A DNA stretch of 64,000 nucleotides, taken from contig CM052356.1 of assembly GCA_028551475.1 (NCBI GenBank), positions 10,691,884-10,755,883 on the forward strand, in the 5' to 3' direction. Source of the DNA: Casuarina equisetifolia (taxonomy: Eukaryota; Streptophyta; Magnoliopsida; Fagales; Casuarinaceae). Every line of letters starts with the position of its first letter. Position 1 is the first letter of the stretch. The translations under genes and the position numbers were made by a program. The notes under the pieces are model-generated. The model was not told the DNA's origin. It did not search any database and saw nothing but the letters and a program-made list of their open reading frames with translations. This document shows positions 59,861 through 64,000 of this stretch, in pieces.

Positions 59861-60240
59861 ATGGCCAAGTAACATGGCCCTATTTGCGCCTGCTTCTTCT
59901 TCTTCTTCTTCTTTTTGCTTGTTTCTTCTACTGGTATGCATATCATGATTCTTTCTCTCATTTTCTTCTAGGATCTTACAGGATGCTAACCACATCAGAT
60001 GATCTATAAGAGATTTGCTTGTGTTTAATTACTCCTATTCGCAACTTATGTGTCTTGGTACATGCAGATATGGCTACGGTGGAAGCAAAAGTCTGTGAGA
60101 GGCGCAGCAAAACGTGGTCAGGGTTTTGTGGGAACTCAGGAAACTGCAACCGTCAGTGCCGGAACTGGGAGGGTGCAAAGCACGGGGCTTGTCACGCCCA
60201 GTTCCCAGGATTTGCTTGTTTCTGTTACTTCAAGTGTTAA
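59861..60240 (+). pseudogene. Plant defensin gene with a stop at codon 4
   Basis: Two exons, 59861-59933 and 60068-60240, join across a GT-AG intron (59934-60067), the usual defensin layout of signal peptide then mature domain. Exon 2 encodes a complete cysteine-stabilised alpha-beta defensin domain. Eight cysteines are spaced C-X10-C-X5-C-X3-C-X10-C-X8-C-X-C-X3-C, with the gamma-core GAC and the usual aromatic and Gly before the second Cys. Such proteins are secreted and mostly antifungal. In the only frame that splices correctly into exon 2, codon 4 is TAA (59870-59872), followed by a Phe/Leu-rich signal-peptide core. The next ATGs (59838 and 59874) are in another frame, and the in-frame ATG at 60070 would lack a signal peptide. 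So the gene is probably a very recent pseudogene or a null allele. A CTT/TCT run encodes the hydrophobic core. Confidence 0.8.
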
Positions 60241-60914
60241 ACGAAGCACCATGTTATATTAAGGAAAACCTACTGCTCCTACTGTGTGCGAAGTGTCCAC
60301 TAAATAAGCCATCCTTGGCACTATTAGTTGGAACTGTCCTCCATCAGCGTTGCTTTGCAGTTTGTTCAACAATAAGACCATGGTCCTACAATTCCTTCTA
60401 CTTCTACTACTACTGCTGTGTAATTCTAGATAGACTCCCTTCTATCTTCTTTAGTCTATCTAGAACTCAATTCATTTGACTGGAGAAAGCAAGATATTTC
60501 CTCATAAAACTGTGATACCTAGAGAATGAACAGTATAGGAAGAAGACTTCAAGGTCCAAAACATAATCAAGAGAAATCTTCTGAATAGAGACATTGGCTT
60601 CTAATATACAATTGAGATTTTGGTACTTACCAGAACATCATCAATATCCTACCTTGTCCAAGATATCCCCTCTTAGCCTAATAAATTGACCGTGGATATA
60701 ACAGTAACCGTTTTCAAATGTCAATGCCACAAAATCACAAAGGATATGAGGAGTCAGGCTATACAACAACAGATCAAAATACCAAAAACTTCACCTTCCA
60801 ACGTCCTTAATAAGCAACTACTCTCCTCTAACAACAAAAGTTCTCCATCGATGTGTGCTTGTAAATGTTTCTTTGTCTTTGGTAGTTGTTTCGGGAGTAT
60901 AATTAACAGTTATT

Positions 60915-61060
60915 TACCGGTAGAAAATGAAACATGGCGGGTACAATGGGAGGCAGAGATCAAAGTGGTGAAAAGAAAAAGATCTGTTTCAGGCAAAGCA
61001 AAACGGGTCAGATTTTGCAGAATCTCTGACAATTTTGAATGCCACTGCAAGTGACGAAAG
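60915..61060 (+). pseudogene. Possible decayed second defensin copy
   Basis: DNA here resembles exon 2 of the defensin at 60068. ATGGCGGGTACAATGGGAGG is followed by a Lys-rich stretch, ATCTGTTTCAGGCAAAGCAAAACG (compare GTCTGTGAGAGGCGCAGCAAAACG), then GGTCAGATTTTGC and a Cys-rich end. Frames shift between the matching parts and stops appear, so it would not be functional. The similarity is short and judged by eye. It would imply a local duplication about 0.9 kb away. Confidence 0.35.
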
Positions 61061-61272
61061 AGAGGCTGTGCCTAGAACTCCAATTGCCTCGGATCAACCA
61101 TCCACAAAATCTTGAAATTCAAGCTTCATTTTATGACAGACATTTTCACAAGCAGATGATAGCATTTCATCAAGCATGATATATAAATTATCAAATGGAA
61201 TTCTCACATGCCAGGAAACGCGTAAAAGTAGCCCAAAACCCAAAATCCAACACTAATTTTTGTTTTTTCCAC

Positions 61273-61754
61273 TCACTTCTTCTTGCCCCCTTTGACAGAA
61301 ATGGCTTTGCGCCTGGAGGGAATCACAATCTCCCCCTTGAGCACGGGAATCTCCATGATCTGCGAGAGCTCACCGTACTTCTTGCGGAACTTGTCAACTT
61401 GGTCGGCGTCGATAAGGAGCGCCGAGCGGTTGCCCAGGTAGAAGGGATGGTTGCCCGACCACACGTCCACCGAGTACTCCTTCTGTGTCCCGCCCGTGGT
61501 CATCACCAGCTCCCCGTTGCAGTACACCTTCGCGTCCTCGTGGAACTGCGGGTGTATGTCCTTCTTCCTGCATGTCACCACAGGCCGGTAGTTCCCCACT
61601 GCTCTCGCCTGAAAAAGAAAAAGCAAAATTGTCAGTAATTACTAGCGGCAAGTTCTGGAGGGGTGGGTGCCCGTGGAAAATTTGCCTTGTTGGTGAAGGG
61701 GAGCGGAGGGCAAGGCCTTCCTTGGAGGAATGTGTTGGTCAGACCAAACGCCAT
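61273..61754 (-). CDS. RPL31: Chloroplast 50S ribosomal protein bL31c, two exons with a GC-AG intron
   Basis: This nuclear gene encodes a plastid large-subunit ribosomal protein. Exon 1 is 61754-61686 and encodes 23 residues starting MAFGLTNTFLQGRPCPPLPF, a Ser/Thr-poor but typical transit-peptide start. Exon 2 is 61608-61273 and encodes 111 residues ending SVKGGKKK. Exon 2 carries the bL31 signature: VTCRKKDIHPQFHEDAKVYC, a WSGNHPFYLGNRS block and DADQVDKFRKKYG. The total is 134 residues, normal for the plant protein. The acceptor is TTTTTCTTTTTCAG ending at 61609. The only donor giving the right phase and a workable intron (77 nt) is AAG/GCAAAT at 61685, a GC donor. The only GT in range (61642) would leave a 34-nt intron in the wrong phase. 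Confidence 0.88.
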
Positions 61755-63936
61755 TTCTGCGACTTGTGTGAAATGGGAGACCAAGGTTGCTCGGATTTTC
61801 AGCCAGGATTAGATTGGGTGGTCGCGTCATCGAACCTTAGCAAGTGGTACGGTAGATGGGCTGAGAAGTGCGGGCTAAAGGCACCGTCAGGCAGCGACAG
61901 GTCTCGACCCAATATACGTTTGCTTATTTCTGCAGTCCACTTTTGTTTTCTGTTGCAAGTCCATTTAGGTTTCGTTGGGGCTATAAAGCGGACCAAAGTC
62001 GATTACGTTTTAGGTTGCTAAGTTTCGAACAGTTGCATTGAGGTTCTGAGGACATCGCAAAACAAACGGTAATTTTGTGTAACTAATGCTCCTACTTTAT
62101 CGAAAAACCATGAATTGATGGCGAGTTACATCCAGTTATTCTTTAATATTATACCCAATTCGGGTCTTTATAAGTTCGAGTTTATTCCATGCTACCATAA
62201 GCATCTTAGATTTCATCACACTTCGCATGCACCTCACTCGGTGGTTTCTTCTTAAGATTCTTCTTTTAACTTGAACTTGGAGTGAGAGTGTTCGCTTTAA
62301 TACCAATTATAACAAATCCAATCACTTCACAAAAAGGTGATAGCTTGATGGCAAGTCATACCCAATTACTTTTGAATGTCATTTTTAATCCAAACCGTCA
62401 TAAGGCTGAGCTTGTCTTGAGCCCTCATAAATTTGTGACAGTTTGATTCTTTAGTTTGGGCTTCTAATTATGGTTTGTAACCCAAGCTATTGCAGATGCA
62501 CGACCGAAAGGGAATTAATTAAAAAACCAAAAGTAATGGCAGATGATCTTAACCAAACCAAGTTTACTCGATGCAAAAAGCCCAACATTATTCAGCAATC
62601 TTAAGGATGTAGGATATTGTTTCTGGGTACACTGGAAGAGAAGGCTCTTATCAGAAGAACAAAAGCCCATGTATATATGTTATGGTCCTGATTATCGGAC
62701 CGAACATTCAGCTGAACCAGTTGAGCGATGGGTGGGTTTGGATAAATGGGGGGCATTTTTAGGCTACACCAAGTATCAAGAGTCATCTGCATTGAGGAAC
62801 ACGGACCAAGACAGAGTAGAGTAATTTGAATTTCGGCTACTAATCCATAATGTCCTTCTTTCTTCGGATACAAGGCCTTTTAACCTAAAATGCGGAGCCT
62901 CCTCCTATTATGACCCGTGAATCTATTACATACAGGCTTCCTAAATGGCGGCTATACAAGATATCATTACAATTAAACAAACTTAGCTGGCTGGTTTGGT
63001 ATTATCTTATAACCCTTTTGTACTTTCCTCCAAGTTATACGATTCTCTTTGGTTTCATTCCGCTTTTGGAAACTTCATACTTGTCCTCATTGATGCCTCT
63101 TTTTCAGTGGCGTCAATGACACTAAATTCCATGCGTTGTCCTTTTATTATCAAACACCCTCTTCCACGCCTTTGTGAAACGACGTTTCACCCGAGACATT
63201 GGTCCCCAAAGAATTCAAATGGCGATGGATCAACAGGACCCAGCACCCATACTTGTGGTCGATGTTCCCCGGCCTCAAATAGTGGGCTCTGGAAGACTGA
63301 TTTTTCCGTTGCCCACTTGAGTTTGGCTCGGAGGACACATCATTTTGTTTGCGGTTCCTTTAAAAAACGATGCCCTTATTATTTATCCTTCAACTTCGTC
63401 TTGGCCCATCCCCGTCTAAATTCTTGCGTTTCCAACGACCTTCCCATAAACCTGAATTGTTCGGCACGTGTGTGGTCCCAAATGCGTGTCCACCCCGATC
63501 ACGACTCACGGAGTTGTTGGCTCGTTGCCACCTGTATATAGTCCCTCCAACCGGTTCTTGTTTGTTTTTTTGTACACAATCAGGGGAAGGACCTGCCGGG
63601 GCATTCCTTCTCTTTCGGCGCTAAAGGTTATAATAGTTATATTTTTCACATACCCTCTACGGTGCACGAAAAGGCAGTCCATGCGTCAACAACGTTCCTT
63701 CAACAGTTTTTATATTATTTTAATTGCACAAAAGATATTTTCATTTGATTTCATTTAAAATTGATAGAAGAAGAGGATATCTGCTTCTCTCATAAAATAT
63801 TTATGGAGCTTGAAAGAGACATAGCAAGGTGAGGTCCAAACAACCCCGTCCAGTGGCGACCATATCTCGACCGCCTGTTGCCGCTTAATCAGCAACTCTA
63901 ACCAGGTGTAGGGCTTGCCTGGGAGGAGACACATAC
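61755..63936. other. Intergenic region without a supported gene
   Basis: The part next to 61754 must hold the bL31c promoter, but no clear TATA box is visible on the minus strand. Frames of 93 (62543-62824) and 181 (62996-63541) codons on the plus strand have no recognisable domains and no splice support. Around 62110-62200 and 62340-62420 two similar passages (GATGGC.AGT.A.ACCCA-type) suggest an old duplication. The rest shows nothing I can name. Confidence 0.35.
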
Positions 63937-64000
63937 CGAAGCTATCAGCCCCTCTTTCTACCAGCAGTCGCTTTCGAACCGAACCACCAGCACGGAGGGG
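63937..64000 (-). CDS. Possible partial exon at the window edge
   Basis: On the minus strand the last 64 bases read in one frame as an open, GC-rich segment (PLRAGGSVRKRLLVERGADS) that ends at a strong donor, TTCG/GTATGT. This suggests an exon continuing beyond the window. The piece is too short to assign a family, and an untranslated exon is equally possible. Confidence 0.25.

Noticed and set aside
59874..59933. Alternative defensin start at the ATG at 59874
   Set aside because: This frame gives a plausible hydrophobic leader but joins exon 2 out of frame at the only good donor, so it cannot produce the defensin.
61195..61638. 147-codon plus-strand frame over bL31c exon 2
   Set aside because: Antisense shadow of the ribosomal protein exon.
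61609..61642. GT-AG intron of 34 nt in bL31c
   Set aside because: Too short for a plant intron, and it joins the exons in the wrong frame. The 77-nt GC-AG intron fits both length and phase.
61485..62021. 178-codon plus-strand frame over the bL31c gene
   Set aside because: It is antisense to both bL31c exons, whose minus-strand reading is clearly conserved. The frame is long because the region is GC-rich.
62996..63541. 181-codon plus-strand frame
   Set aside because: Long, but with no recognisable domain, unusual Cys/His/Ser-rich composition and no splice or promoter support. Overlapping frames on both strands are of similar quality.
1..64000. CRISPR arrays, operons, rRNA or clear tRNA genes
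   Set aside because: No regularly spaced identical repeats, no prokaryotic gene clusters and no sequence folding convincingly as a complete tRNA were seen. The tRNA-like pieces have A-rich tails and, in one case, a TSD, and are better explained as SINEs.

Overview
This window looks like plant nuclear DNA from a woody eudicot. A grapevine (Vitis)-like genome is my best guess, from general resemblance only. Supporting signs are intron-containing genes with plant splice sites, a chloroplast-targeted ribosomal protein, a plant defensin, a plant-type cytochrome P450, and AT-rich intergenic DNA packed with Ty1/copia retrotransposons. There is no prokaryotic gene organisation and no CRISPR array.

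Region 1 to 21.4 kb is transposon-dominated. It begins with a truncated copy of a 1.25-kb LTR family (1-1183), then decayed minus-strand copia remnants (about 1.4-7.4 kb). Next is an old plus-strand copia, 'element A' (7423-15099). It was hit by a 5'-truncated LINE with a perfect 17-bp target-site duplication (TSD), and by a solo LTR of the same 1.25-kb family. A young, nearly complete copia of the same family, 'element B' (15925-21429), follows. Its LTRs differ by about 1 percent and it is disabled by two in-frame C-to-T stop codons.

Region 21.4 to 25.2 kb holds an intact ten-exon cytochrome P450 of the CYP85 clan, probably CYP722, encoding 498 residues. Element B ends only about 475 bp upstream of its ATG.

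Region 25.7 to 47 kb is a second transposon block, nested in layers. Similar LTR-like sequence lies at both ends (25.7-26.06 and 46.3-46.6 kb), with copia pol remnants next to the left end and gag plus primer-binding site next to the right end, all on the minus strand. Inside lies a second minus-strand copia, 'element M' (31.5-44.03 kb). M carries a tRNA-like SINE with a 14-bp TSD and a short plastid-like stretch, which is itself split by a perfect 5-bp-TSD solo LTR. M's 5' LTR is split by a third, plus-strand copia, 'element N' (37.93-43.91 kb).

Region 47 to 64 kb is gene-bearing and less repetitive. It contains a 268-residue two-helix membrane protein with DUF4408/DUF761-like ends (52270-53076, minus), a plant defensin gene with an intact eight-cysteine domain but a stop at codon 4 (59861-60240, plus), a possible decayed second defensin, and the two-exon gene for chloroplast ribosomal protein bL31c (61273-61754, minus). 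The bL31c intron appears to be of the rare GC-AG type. A possible partial exon touches the right edge.

The genes do not form a pathway. They act separately in hormone or secondary metabolism (P450), defence (defensin), plastid translation (bL31c) and an unknown membrane role (DUF761). I found no convincing wholly new system. The most informative observations are the layered insertion history, the GC-AG intron, and the defensin whose signal peptide is interrupted.
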